This document shows, one piece after another, positions 10,406 to 18,975 of a stretch of DNA of 64,000 nucleotides. The stretch lies in the NCBI RefSeq assembly GCF_007748175.1, contig NZ_CP037422.1, positions 6,464,334 through 6,528,333 of the forward strand. Direction: 5' to 3'. The notes under the pieces are model-generated. The model was not told the DNA's origin. It saw nothing but the letters and a program-made list of their open reading frames with translations, and made no database searches. The DNA is from Gimesia aquarii (GTDB taxonomy: Bacteria; Planctomycetota; Planctomycetia; Planctomycetales; Planctomycetaceae). The stretch's first letter is position 1, and every line of letters begins with the position of its first letter. The position numbers and the translations under genes are program-made.

Positions 10406-11314
10406 TCAGGAATCATTCACGGTTTCGCAGGTTATTTTCCGATTGATGCGTTTCATCAATCCCTTGAGGACCTTACCGGGACCGATTTCATAAAACTCAT
10501 CGAAACCATTATCTAGCATCTTACGAATTGAGTCTTCCCACAAAACAGGGCTAATCACTTGTCTTATCAGCAATTCGCGTATTTCGTCTGGATCTTCATG
10601 AATTTCAGCATCCACATTTGAAATAACAGGAATTTCCGGCTTTTTAAGCCCGACTCCTCCCAGCGCCTCCGATAACTGACTATCGGCAGGTTTCATAATC
10701 TCTGTATGAAATGCACCTGCTACTGCCAAAGGAATTGCACGGCCTCCCTCTTGTTCGGCCAACTCGGCTGCCCGTTCACAGGCACTGTTTTCACCAGAAA
10801 GTACAATATTTCCAGGGCACAGGTAATTAGCAACCCAGATCTTTCCAACAGAGGAAGCGGCTTCACAAATTTCAACCACCTTTTCTCGATCGAGAAGCAG
10901 AATACTGACCATTCCAGAAGGATTTGCATCTGCAGCTGCCTGCATCGCTTCACCACGTCGTTGTACAACACGCAATCCATCTTCAAAAGTCATCGCACCA
11001 GCAAAGACTAGTGCTGTATACTCTCCCAAACTTAGACCCGCTGCCATTTCACAAGCTAAGACTTTGTCGGGAGAATCAGCCCGGAGCATTTCTAAAGCCG
11101 CAAGGCTGGTCACAAACAAAGCAGGCTGACTAACAACCGTTGAGTCCAATTCTTCACTGGGACCTTCAAAACAGAGCTTAGCTAAATCGTATTGAAGAAT
11201 TTCAGCGGCACGATTAAAAAGTTCCTGAGCAGCCGGATATTTTTCGACAATCGTCTTGCCCATACCGACATGCTGAGCACCCTGTCCGGGAAACAAAAAA
11301 GCGATTCTGCTCAC
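10406..11314 (-). CDS. fabD: Malonyl-CoA-ACP transacylase
   Basis: FabD moves malonyl from CoA to ACP, supplying the extender unit for fatty acid synthesis. The start contains FPGQGAQ, the nucleophile elbow is GLSLGE with Ser95, and the catalytic His203 lies in GAFHTEIM. At 302 residues it has normal family length. It follows plsX with a 50 bp gap on the same strand, so rpmF-plsX-fabD is a likely transcription unit. Confidence 0.96.
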   Translation of the reverse strand: MSRIAFLFPGQGAQHVGMGKTIVEKYPAAQELFNRAAEILQYDLAKLCFEGPSEELDSTVVSQPALFVTSLAALEMLRADSPDKVLACEMAAGLSLGEYTALVFAGAMTFEDGLRVVQRRGEAMQAAADANPSGMVSILLLDREKVVEICEAASSVGKIWVANYLCPGNIVLSGENSACERAAELAEQEGGRAIPLAVAGAFHTEIMKPADSQLSEALGGVGLKKPEIPVISNVDAEIHEDPDEIRELLIRQVISPVLWEDSIRKMLDNGFDEFYEIGPGKVLKGLMKRINRKITCETVNDS

Positions 11315-11364
11315 TGGTCGATCCCTCTATGATCTATACTGCTAAAAACGTTAAGAATGCCGAG

Positions 11365-12366
11365 TTATGCTACAGGCTTTTGAGCCAGATGCTCGGCAAT
11401 CTGTGAATTGATGCCACGATCCTTAAATGTGGCACTCCCCTTCAAAGCATTCGAAATCGACTGAGCATCACTGGATCCATGGCAAATAATACAAATACCG
11501 TCAATTCCGAGTAAAGGAGCCCCACCTGTTTCGTGGTAACGATATCGCTTCCCCATATCCATAAACGCCCGTTTAGCCTGATCACGTTCTGTATCAAGGC
11601 TACCTAATATCTGCTTTGAAGCCTCTTGCATTAGAAAATCAGCCATTCCTTCACTGACCTTTAATACAACATTACCCACAAAACCTTCACAGATGAGAAC
11701 GTCAGCCTCTCCTTGATAGAGCCCTCGACCTTCAACATTTCCGACGAAATTATCCTTGAGAGGTCCCTCACTCAATAAGCGGTAAGTATCACGGTAAAGA
11801 TCGTTTCCTTTACCATCTTCGCTGCCGATATTGATCAACCCGATCTTAGGAACTTCGACTCCCAGTACTTCGCGCGCATAAATTTCGCCCATAATCGCGT
11901 ATTGATAGAGATGGGATGGACGCGCTGAAGGGTTCGCCCCCACATCCATCAATACGGCATGACCTGCTATCGTAGGCAAAGTGACTGCAATTCCGGGTCG
12001 TTTGACGTCCTTCAAAAACAACCGTGTTTTTAAACCCGAAGCTACCACAGCCCCGGTATTTCCAGCACTGACGACGGCATCCACTTCGCGAGCTGCCATC
12101 ATTTTCCAACAGATCGAAATAGAGCTGTCAGGTTTTTGACGCATTGCGTCGGTGGGCTTTTCTTCCATGCCCACAACCTGAGTCGCATGGGCTACCGACA
12201 AACGATCTCCGCAGTAGCCGGAAGCTTCGATCTGAGAATCGATTTGATCTTGCGGTCCAACAAGCACGACATTCAGTGCAGGATCCGCCTGTAACGCTGC
12301 GATTGCGCCAGTAATATTAGGTTCGGGGGCGAAATCCCCCCCCATTGCATCCAGTGCAATCCGCAT
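11365..12366 (-). CDS. plsX: Phosphate acyltransferase PlsX
   Basis: PlsX converts acyl-ACP to acyl-phosphate, the donor used by PlsY in the first step of phospholipid synthesis. The 333-residue protein begins MRIALDAMGGDFAP, the family signature, and includes DVGANP and CEGFVGNVVLK. GAGGAT upstream of the ATG overlaps the end of rpmF, only six bases away. The rpmF-plsX-fabD order is common in bacteria. Confidence 0.96.
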   Translation of the reverse strand: MRIALDAMGGDFAPEPNITGAIAALQADPALNVVLVGPQDQIDSQIEASGYCGDRLSVAHATQVVGMEEKPTDAMRQKPDSSISICWKMMAAREVDAVVSAGNTGAVVASGLKTRLFLKDVKRPGIAVTLPTIAGHAVLMDVGANPSARPSHLYQYAIMGEIYAREVLGVEVPKIGLINIGSEDGKGNDLYRDTYRLLSEGPLKDNFVGNVEGRGLYQGEADVLICEGFVGNVVLKVSEGMADFLMQEASKQILGSLDTERDQAKRAFMDMGKRYRYHETGGAPLLGIDGICIICHGSSDAQSISNALKGSATFKDRGINSQIAEHLAQKPVA

Positions 12367-12372
12367 TGATGC

Positions 12373-12552
12373 TTAATCCTCAGTATCAACGATGGTACGC
12401 CCTTGATAGAAACCACAATGAGGGCAAATGGCATGTGAAGGTGACGCTGTTCCACATTGTGGACAGTATGTTGGTTTGGAAACCTTAATACTATTATGAC
12501 TGCGTCTCTTACGAGAATTAGATTTCGACATCCGCCTTTTAGGAACTGCCAT
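12373..12552 (-). CDS. rpmF: 50S ribosomal protein L32
   Basis: This 59-residue frame begins MAVPKRRMSKSNSRKRRSHN, the L32 signature. Four cysteines (30, 33, 43, 46; CPQC and CPHC) form the zinc ribbon found in Cys-type L32. Its stop lies six bases before plsX, the widespread rpmF-plsX coupling of ribosome and lipid synthesis. It probably leads the rpmF-plsX-fabD operon, since a sigma-70-like promoter lies upstream. Confidence 0.95.
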   Translation of the reverse strand: MAVPKRRMSKSNSRKRRSHNSIKVSKPTYCPQCGTASPSHAICPHCGFYQGRTIVDTED

Positions 12553-12677
12553 GAAAAAGACCGCCTTAAAACATCTGACTTAGCATAAACTATACGAGAA
12601 AAACAACTTACCGTAAACTACTGATCCTGTAAGCGCACGGAGATCTCTCTTACCAGCTTTTCTGACAGGAATCGAAC

Positions 12678-12707
12678 ATACTATGCAATTTTTAAAACAA
12701 CTGTCAA
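12678..12707 (-). promoter_or_regulatory. Candidate sigma-70 promoter for rpmF-plsX-fabD
   Basis: Read on the minus strand, a perfect -35 TTGACA (12707-12702) is followed after 18 bases by TAGTAT (12683-12678), four of six matches to TATAAT. It lies about 125 bp upstream of the rpmF start in a divergent intergenic region. No start-site data are available, so this is a sequence match only. Confidence 0.5.
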
Positions 12708-12821
12708 GCTACAGGGGACGGAACAGTCGATATCAGAAGTGATATTTTTATATTGCGAAACAAGAATAAAACATCAGTACACATTCTTGAATGCAATTTC
12801 CTCAGAAAATCGAGAGTTATT

Positions 12822-14057
12822 ATGATGGATCATTATCTCAAACGAATTGTTTTTCGGCAAATTTCACTCAATCTCACTATTTTAACGGTCTGTCTATGCT
12901 TGCAACAAAATGTGATGGCTCAGACGAATGGAAATCGTAATTCACAACCGATGACTCCGACAGAATTGCAGGCATTTGGCAAGCAGATCCAACAGACAGT
13001 ACGTTCTCAGGACGCAGTAAAATTCCGTGAATTATTCGACTGGCAAACATTTATAAATAGGACACTCGCTGAATTCGAACAGAATCCAGCCGTCCAGCAA
13101 TCTATGAAACCGATCCGCCAGCAACTACAAGCAACTTATGATGGAACTAACCAGGGGATTGATAGCGAATTGCTGGCTGAAATTGCTAATGGAGCTGATT
13201 ATCGCTTTTTAACTATGAGAAAAGAGCAGAATCAGTACAAAGTCATTTTCCGCTTTCTTAGACCAGACTGGAGTTTGGACTACCACGCCTTGATTATTGA
13301 AAAACATCAATCTGGCAATTTAAAGATTATTGACATCGATAGCTTTTCTACCGGTGAATTGCTCTCGCAAACGATCAAATGGTCTTTAATACCGGAAATC
13401 CAGAAAGCACAATTAAATGTTCAAAACAAACTGAATGCTGAAGAAAAAAGCCGCATTCAAGAGCAAAAAAAATTATACGACTTTCTAAACCTCTCCTCAG
13501 GAAAAGGCGATCCCTTTCAAGCCTATCAGCAACTTTCCAAGCAGTATAAAGGAAGAAAAACCGTTTTATTGAGACTGGCTCAAGATACCATCGAAAAAGA
13601 GAATCACAAAAAATATCTGCAAGTCTTGAATGTGTTCCGTAAATACCATCCGGGTGATTCAACCGCAGAATTGTTAAGCATCGATTACTTTGTATTAATG
13701 GGCGATTATGCCTCAGCTTTGGAGTGTCTTGATCGCTTAAATGCCTCAATCAAAATCGTCGACCCTTACCTTTACTCTTTACGAGCAGGCATCCTGATCG
13801 AAATGGGTGACATCGTCTTGGCAGGGAAATACGCGGGAAAAGCAAGCGAAATTGAACCGAACTTATTACAACCCTATATGCATCTCATCAATATTTCCGT
13901 AATGCAAAGCAACTTCGATCAAACCATCAAATATCTGGACATCTTGAAATCGAAATTTGGTTTTTCATATGAAGATCTCGATCTCAGTGAATTGGACAAC
14001 TATACCAAATTTACGAATTCTACCCAGTTTAAAAAATGGAAAGCGAACCAAAAGTAA
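12822..14057 (+). CDS. Exported protein of unknown function with a TPR-like C-terminal half
   Basis: I do not recognise a named family. A hydrophobic N-terminal segment ending QQNVMAQ looks like a signal peptide, so the protein is probably exported. The first half is rich in Gln and charged residues. The second half (from about YDFLNLSSGKGDPFQAYQQL) has helical pairs resembling degenerate TPRs, with stretches such as IEMGDIVLAGKYAGKA. An upstream ATG at 12753 would add 23 residues before the signal peptide; I prefer ATG 12822 (ATG 12825 is also possible). It is divergent from rpmF and convergent with the squalene-cyclase-like gene. Confidence 0.75.
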   Translation: MMDHYLKRIVFRQISLNLTILTVCLCLQQNVMAQTNGNRNSQPMTPTELQAFGKQIQQTVRSQDAVKFRELFDWQTFINRTLAEFEQNPAVQQSMKPIRQQLQATYDGTNQGIDSELLAEIANGADYRFLTMRKEQNQYKVIFRFLRPDWSLDYHALIIEKHQSGNLKIIDIDSFSTGELLSQTIKWSLIPEIQKAQLNVQNKLNAEEKSRIQEQKKLYDFLNLSSGKGDPFQAYQQLSKQYKGRKTVLLRLAQDTIEKENHKKYLQVLNVFRKYHPGDSTAELLSIDYFVLMGDYASALECLDRLNASIKIVDPYLYSLRAGILIEMGDIVLAGKYAGKASEIEPNLLQPYMHLINISVMQSNFDQTIKYLDILKSKFGFSYEDLDLSELDNYTKFTNSTQFKKWKANQK

Positions 14058-14087
14058 TTGCAGGTTTGATCAGCTAATACAGGTAAA

Positions 14088-15245
14088 TCATCTCGCCGTT
14101 GTTTGTTTCAATGTCGGTAAGACATTACACTGTTTGAGCGCCTGCAAGGGATAAAAAGTTCCACTATAAGTAATGAAATGCCAGCGGTCGGTGTTAAGTG
14201 ACCTTGTCCACCAGCGTCCCGACTCGCGTTGATTTTTCAGCAACCATTGAATGCCTTTTTGAATCCGTGGATCGTTGGCGGGCACACCATTTTCGCGTAA
14301 AACAAGAATCGCCAAACCCGTCTGATGCCCATCACTGGCTGGATTCTTCCAGGCATTAGCAGTTTTATCAAATTCGGTTTCTTCGCGTAACTTCTTTGCA
14401 CGATTTCCTCGCCCCCAGGCTTCAGGGGCTGCAAAAGTACGAATGGACCAGCCCCCATCGGGTCGTTGATGCTGCATCACCATCTCGATCAATGCCTGTT
14501 TCTTCTCATCACTGATCAAATCCGGATAGCGGGCCGCCGTCCATAAGAAAATCAGTCGGCCGTAATCGTGTGCTGGCTCCGTATTCTGTAAGTAAGCTTT
14601 AAGCCTCTCTACTCCAGACTGTAAAGTCTCGTCTTTTAAACCATCTAACCAGCCTGGTGCAGAGGAAAGTGCTCGCGCTGCGACAGTCGCTCCCTGAAAG
14701 TTGCTCGATTCTAACGGAGGCCAGCAATCCGCATTGCCCCAACTCCCATCCTTTGCCTGCAAGCTCAACATAAACCGCAATGCTTCGTCGGTCTGAGGTG
14801 AAAGCGTTTTACTGATATGCCGATCCCACTCTGCTAATCCTGCTGCAATATAAGCTACCTGAGTTGGCCGAATTCCTTTTAGTAACTTTTCCCGATCCAT
14901 GGCTTTCAATTTTCGTAGCTCCTTAACAAAGAAGTCACGACTTTCACTGGACGGTGGCCCTAATTCCCCACTCAACTCAGGTCTGGAAAAAAGATACAGA
15001 CCATTCGTGTGGCAACTGATACATTTCCGCTGCTTCGTCCAGGCGAGCGCTCCCTGTTCGAGATAACGGTCCGCCAATTCAAGCGAAAATTCTTGACGAA
15101 TCGGCTCATCGGCGCTCGCTTGTGGAATGGCAATGTTCTCATAGTGATACTGAAGTTTTTTACTTTTTTCAGGTGTTTGTGCCATCGTCAAAGACGAACT
15201 AACCAAAGTCAGCGCAGCAAACGAGACGATTTTAAAATTGCTCAT
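14088..15245 (-). CDS. Exported squalene-cyclase/prenyltransferase-repeat protein with a CxxCH motif
   Basis: The protein starts with a signal peptide (ending SSLTMAQ). It contains alpha-toroid repeats of the squalene-hopene cyclase/prenyltransferase class, for example LSLQAKDGSWGNADCWPP, QHQRPDGGWS and LLKNQRESGRWWTR. Near the N-terminus is CISCH (Cys76, Cys79, His80), a possible c-type haem site. I see no DXDD-type cyclase acid motif, so a hopanoid cyclase role is not supported. Similar exported proteins are common in planctomycetes with unknown function. The ATG at 15245 follows GGAG by about eight bases and is preferred over the upstream TTG. Convergent with the preceding gene. Confidence 0.8.
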   Translation of the reverse strand: MSNFKIVSFAALTLVSSSLTMAQTPEKSKKLQYHYENIAIPQASADEPIRQEFSLELADRYLEQGALAWTKQRKCISCHTNGLYLFSRPELSGELGPPSSESRDFFVKELRKLKAMDREKLLKGIRPTQVAYIAAGLAEWDRHISKTLSPQTDEALRFMLSLQAKDGSWGNADCWPPLESSNFQGATVAARALSSAPGWLDGLKDETLQSGVERLKAYLQNTEPAHDYGRLIFLWTAARYPDLISDEKKQALIEMVMQHQRPDGGWSIRTFAAPEAWGRGNRAKKLREETEFDKTANAWKNPASDGHQTGLAILVLRENGVPANDPRIQKGIQWLLKNQRESGRWWTRSLNTDRWHFITYSGTFYPLQALKQCNVLPTLKQTTAR

Positions 15246-15499
15246 CAACCAGACTCCGTAAAAAGTTCAGACATGTTCTCAGAAGATTCCGCTCCACGTA
15301 ATCAATCAGCATATCTACATGTTTTGTCTTCCACCACTCAAAACAGCAAAATCACCTACGAATCTACAGAGTTTGAGACCAATCAAAAATAGTTTGGGGC
15401 TCTACTTATAATGAATACTTGGCACCTAAAGCTGCTCAAAGTTATCATATAAATATATAACCAGACAGTAGATTCTTGCCCCTCGTAATAGGAGTCGTG

Positions 15500-15640
15500 A
15501 TGGATTTCAAATGGTTTATGGCTTCTTCTCTTGCTGCAGACGCTTATGCAGGGATTCAAAAGTTAGATAACACCATCAAAAGTTTAGAACAAAGGCTACT
15601 GAACCTGGAAATGCAAAATTCAGAAAAAGAAATTGTATAG
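15500..15640 (+). CDS. Small hypothetical protein (46 aa)
   Basis: An ATG preceded by AATAGGAG at good spacing opens a 46-codon frame ending in TAG. The peptide starts MDFKWFMASSLAADAYAG and continues with a heptad-like amphipathic helix (LDNTIKSLEQRLLNLE), suggesting a short coiled coil. I recognise no family. A perfect 17-bp inverted repeat starts on the next base after its stop. The good ribosome binding site and the flanking structure support a real small gene, but conservation is untested. Confidence 0.5.
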   Translation: MDFKWFMASSLAADAYAGIQKLDNTIKSLEQRLLNLEMQNSEKEIV

Positions 15641-15677
15641 TTTTGAGGGGAATCGAGTGACTCGATTCCCCTCAAAA
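15641..15677. repeat. Perfect 17-bp inverted repeat with 3-base loop
   Basis: The arm TTTTGAGGGGAATCGAG (15641-15657) is matched exactly by its reverse complement at 15661-15677, with TGA as loop. It begins directly after the small ORF and lies 50 bp past the end of the convergent DUF1559 gene. The strong stem suggests a bidirectional transcription end or RNA stabiliser. The expected T-run after the stem is missing: the Ts precede the stem and As follow it. Confidence 0.7.
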
Positions 15678-15726
15678 CAGAAGCTCAATTAATTTTCATC
15701 ATTTACCAATCTCTCATAGACTTTGC

Positions 15727-16770
15727 TTAGAATTCACCCACAACCTGTCCATCGTCTCGAACAGCGAGGCGTTGAAACGTGGAATTGATGTCTTGAACGT
15801 GAGTTGCCACTGAAACAGTGCCTTTTTTGTAATCGATATTCTCGCTCAAAAAGTGGACCGATCCATCACAGAACACAAAATGGGCGCCCCCTACATGATT
15901 ACTACTAAAACCGCGCACATCGTGTTCTCCCCCGACAATCGCGTTGATGCCATTGTAAGTCAGACCAATCGCAGCCAGCCCGTTCCCTTTTCTGGCATAG
16001 CTGCTACTTTGCGTATTATTCGAACCTGAGAACCCAATTACATTGGCTCCGCCAACTTTGTTTGCTGTTTTGTAGATATACGCTCTTTCGCCAGCAAGGA
16101 GCGTGTTACTCGTTCCATCGGTAATGTCACGGAAACGAATGTTCGAATTAGCGAAACCAATTCCATGAGCGGGACCGTATTGAATCCGATAGACAGCAGG
16201 CGTCGTGCTGTCCCAGGCGTTTGCCACCATGACATAATTCGAACGAGCAATCTGATAGACAGTGGTGCCATCAGTCACATTGAAATCATATCGATCAGAA
16301 GCCGATTCATAATCATTGAGATTGGGTCCTGGATCGGAAGGACAGAGAAAGACCGTCATCGGTTTTTGCAACGCTTGACGCACGGTGGCATTTGCTAAGT
16401 TTTGGTCAAGGGTCACACTGCCTGTATTGAGTAAATTGTACAGAGGAGCCTGATCCATGAAGGGCAACACGAACGTTGCCCACCCGTAGACTCCCAACTC
16501 TCCCATGTTGCAAGCAGGCCAGACACCTGTCGTATTACAGGCTGTTTTTGTGATATAGCCTGGTGGAAACGTGTTATGCGCAGAGTGATAGTTGTGCATT
16601 GCCAAACCAATTTGCTTCATGTTGTTTTTACAAGACGACCTCCGTGCAGCCTCTCGCGCCTGTTGCACAGCGGGTAACAATAATGCGATCAGAATAGCGA
16701 TGATCGCAATGACCACTAATAACTCAATCAGAGTAAACCCACTTGAAATTTTCATTCGGCCTTTGTTCAT
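15727..16770 (-). CDS. DUF1559 protein with type IV pilin-like N-terminus
   Basis: DUF1559 proteins are greatly expanded in planctomycetes; their function is unknown. A prepilin-type start is present (GFTLIELLVVIAIIAILIA, then LLPAVQQAREAARR). The DUF1559 domain follows with NNMKQIGLAMHNYH, LPFMDQAPLYN, FLCPSDPGP and the C-terminal HVGGAHFVFCDGSVHFLSENI. At 347 residues it is full length. AGGAG precedes the ATG. It follows a carboxypeptidase-regulatory-like lipoprotein on the same strand after 80 bp, a typical planctomycete pairing and probably an operon. The pilin-like segment predicts an inner-membrane anchor or assembly into pseudopilus-like structures. Confidence 0.93.
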   Translation of the reverse strand: MNKGRMKISSGFTLIELLVVIAIIAILIALLLPAVQQAREAARRSSCKNNMKQIGLAMHNYHSAHNTFPPGYITKTACNTTGVWPACNMGELGVYGWATFVLPFMDQAPLYNLLNTGSVTLDQNLANATVRQALQKPMTVFLCPSDPGPNLNDYESASDRYDFNVTDGTTVYQIARSNYVMVANAWDSTTPAVYRIQYGPAHGIGFANSNIRFRDITDGTSNTLLAGERAYIYKTANKVGGANVIGFSGSNNTQSSSYARKGNGLAAIGLTYNGINAIVGGEHDVRGFSSNHVGGAHFVFCDGSVHFLSENIDYKKGTVSVATHVQDINSTFQRLAVRDDGQVVGEF

Positions 16771-16850
16771 AACGGCTCTCCTAAAAGAAAGATCATACAG
16801 AAACCCCAGGCGCGCATAGGGACAGGCTGATGACTCAATATTGAGATAAC

Positions 16851-17237
16851 TTAACTAGACTTCATCTCAATATCGTATGTGTTATCACCTGGTTTCACAT
16901 TAAGACTCAGTTCACTCTTGATACCATATTTCACAGGGATCGCTGGACCGGAGTCGTCGATACCCCATTCCACTCGGACGCTGCAGGGTCCGATTTTGAC
17001 TCCTTTTGCATCAATCAGATAGAACGCTTCGTAAAACCCATCCGGGTTCGCTTTTGCAGTTGAGGGACGTCCTTTCTCGGGTTCGAAATATATCGTGACG
17101 TCAGGAAGCGGTTTTCCATCGAGGGTAATGGTTCCATGAACTCTACCCAGTTCGGGCATATCTGGAGCACGGTCACTACAACCAACGCTCATTACGACCA
17201 TTATTGAGAGAGCAGCAAGCAACATCATACGTGTCAT
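16851..17237 (-). CDS. Carboxypeptidase-regulatory-like lipoprotein
   Basis: The 128-residue protein has a signal peptide with a lipobox (SVGC, Cys20) and a single beta-sandwich domain of the carboxypeptidase-regulatory/transthyretin-like type. Visible landmarks are VHGTITLDGKPLPDVTIYF near the start and PGDNTYDIEM at the end. Such lipoproteins stand next to DUF1559 genes across planctomycetes; their role is unknown. It is upstream of the DUF1559 gene at 15727-16770 and probably shares its transcript. A broken homologue is at 53182-53596. Confidence 0.85.
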   Translation of the reverse strand: MTRMMLLAALSIMVVMSVGCSDRAPDMPELGRVHGTITLDGKPLPDVTIYFEPEKGRPSTAKANPDGFYEAFYLIDAKGVKIGPCSVRVEWGIDDSGPAIPVKYGIKSELSLNVKPGDNTYDIEMKSS

Positions 17238-17567
17238 GGTTTCCCTTTCATCCTATAGAGCCACGATTCCACTTTTGAAGTGAGCGAAAACAGCTGCGAG
17301 GCTCGATGGTTATTAAGAAATGCGGAAAACACCATCACTGTCTGTAGAACTCAGAACAACTTTAGTATCTGAGTTCTCCAATGAAATAACAAGATGAATT
17401 TAAAGATTCGTTCCTTTTTCGCTCACAGATGGAAATCCTTTTATATGAAAGAGAACTTACTCAAATCATATTTTTTTTAGCATAGTCAGACTGTGCACGT
17501 TACCATACGAACTTCTCAATGGATTAATGGGTTAGCAGTTCGTATTCTGAGAAAAGGAAACCACGCA
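17238..17567. other. Divergent intergenic region with a 10-bp inverted repeat
   Basis: 330 bp between the lipoprotein gene (minus) and a small exported-protein gene (plus). A perfect inverted repeat AGAACTCAGA (17344-17353) / TCTGAGTTCT (17366-17375) with a 12-base spacer lies about 110 bp from the lipoprotein start and 190 bp from the plus-strand start. It could be an operator or leader hairpin. No gene seen. Confidence 0.45.
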
Positions 17568-18071
17568 ATGAAACATTTCGCAAAACGTTTATTAGTAATC
17601 ACACTCTTCAGCACCAGCACTACAATCGCCCTTGGACAAGACGCAACACAACCAAAACAGATTGAGCCAATAACTGTTCAAAGCAAAGGGATCATTCTAA
17701 TCATTCCCAAGTCTCGAGCAAAATTATTGGCATACAGTGCATTAACAAATACTTGGAGTGAGACAAAGATATTAATAGAGGAATCATCTATTCCACACGT
17801 TAAGATTAATCCTGTCGTCTCAAATTCACTCGCTGCTTGTAAATTTGGCCAAGAAGTTCACGCCTATTCTGCAAAGTCAGCCCTCTGGGCAAAATTGAAA
17901 CTACCACACGCTAGCAAGAGTCATCTCACGATTGGTGACAATTTAGTGATAGTCTATGTCGAAGAAAAGCAAATTTCGAAACTTTACATCTTCGGCGAAC
18001 ACTCAAAGGCATGGTCAGGGGTCGATCTCACCACTGGAGAAATACTGCTGAATCCGCAGCAGAAAAAATAA
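17568..18071 (+). CDS. Exported protein of unknown function (167 aa)
   Basis: The start ATG at 17568 is preceded by AAAAGGAAA and begins a signal peptide (MKHFAKRLLVITLFS, cleavage near IALGQ). An upstream start at 17493 would bury the signal peptide and is rejected. The mature part has short beta-like repeats around a Ser/Trp pattern (LAYSALTNTWSE, HAYSAKSALWAKL, YIFGEHSKAWSG), reminiscent of beta-propeller blades. I do not recognise a family. Two more small unknown genes follow on the same strand. Confidence 0.65.
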   Translation: MKHFAKRLLVITLFSTSTTIALGQDATQPKQIEPITVQSKGIILIIPKSRAKLLAYSALTNTWSETKILIEESSIPHVKINPVVSNSLAACKFGQEVHAYSAKSALWAKLKLPHASKSHLTIGDNLVIVYVEEKQISKLYIFGEHSKAWSGVDLTTGEILLNPQQKK

Positions 18072-18089
18072 TAATTGAGTAAGTTTCCA

Positions 18090-18347
18090 ATGAGTGTATT
18101 CCATCACAAAGCAATTCTAGTCAAAAAAGAAAGAACCAATTGCTGGTTCTGTTTCTATCCCGATATAGTCAGTGCAGACTCACTTTTCGGAGAGTTCTGC
18201 TTAGACATAGATGATTGGTCCATGATGATTACCCAAAGCATTGACCACCCACAATCTGATCGGTCCGTAGCAGCACTGGTCAGCAAAATACGAAGAGAAT
18301 ACCAAACATCAAATGAAGTTCCATCAGAAATTTACTTCATAGCTTAA
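18090..18347 (+). CDS. Hypothetical protein (85 aa)
   Basis: An ATG at 18090 opens an 85-codon frame starting MSVFHHKAILVKKERTN, 18 bp after the preceding stop. The protein is acidic in the middle (FCLDIDDWSMM) and has no signal peptide, so it is probably cytoplasmic. The ribosome binding site is weak. I recognise no family. The close spacing to its neighbours suggests one transcript with the preceding and following small genes. Confidence 0.5.
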   Translation: MSVFHHKAILVKKERTNCWFCFYPDIVSADSLFGEFCLDIDDWSMMITQSIDHPQSDRSVAALVSKIRREYQTSNEVPSEIYFIA

Positions 18348-18390
18348 ATATAATCTCTTAAGAATAAATTCATATAGTGAGGAGAAATGA

Positions 18391-18792
18391 GTGACTCCTG
18401 AAAAAGCCCGAGAAACTATTCTAATACATAGTGGTTGCCATCCAGATCTTGATAGCTTTCCACACTGGAGAAACGGATTTCTCGGATCGTTACGACCTTT
18501 TAAAGAACTTAACGAAAAGAACTTAACTGAAGTAATCACAGCTATAACTGCTCTACCTGAATTCCCCTCGGAGCTTATCGTTATTCAATCACTCTGGGAA
18601 CTTAGCACGCGTACTAGGCTCTGGGGCTTAGACCCAGACGGAATGCTGCAAAGAAATAATTTACTAAGTCCTCAAGATACAGAATTACTCCTGTTGTGGG
18701 TACGCTGTACAGAGCAAGCAGTTAGCAAATTGCTCGCTGGAGGAAATCCCAACGAAGCTCTTGAATACTATAAGCAGAATAAACCAATCTAG
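18391..18792 (+). CDS. Hypothetical protein (133 aa)
   Basis: A GTG at 18391 with GAGGAGA upstream opens this frame; an out-of-frame ATG overlaps it but stops at once. The protein is soluble and mostly helical, with ITALPEFPSELIVIQSLWEL in the middle and a Trp-rich stretch (RTRLWGLDPDG). I recognise no family and see no signal peptide. It lies 43 bp after the preceding small gene. The compact run of unrelated small genes resembles an immunity-type or orphan-gene island, but nothing in the sequence proves this. Confidence 0.6.
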   Translation: MTPEKARETILIHSGCHPDLDSFPHWRNGFLGSLRPFKELNEKNLTEVITAITALPEFPSELIVIQSLWELSTRTRLWGLDPDGMLQRNNLLSPQDTELLLLWVRCTEQAVSKLLAGGNPNEALEYYKQNKPI

Positions 18793-18975
18793 TAGAATAC
18801 ATCTCAGTTCAAGTATGAAAGAAACACCAATGCTCTGATCAATTTGTGTCATGGCTATTTTACGAACAAATTTGAACACAGGATCCTATAAGGTTTACAT
18901 AAAAATCTATTTGAATATTGTAGATCGACGTCTCAAGTAATTTGGAATCAAAAACACCAAGGTCAGCCAAATACA

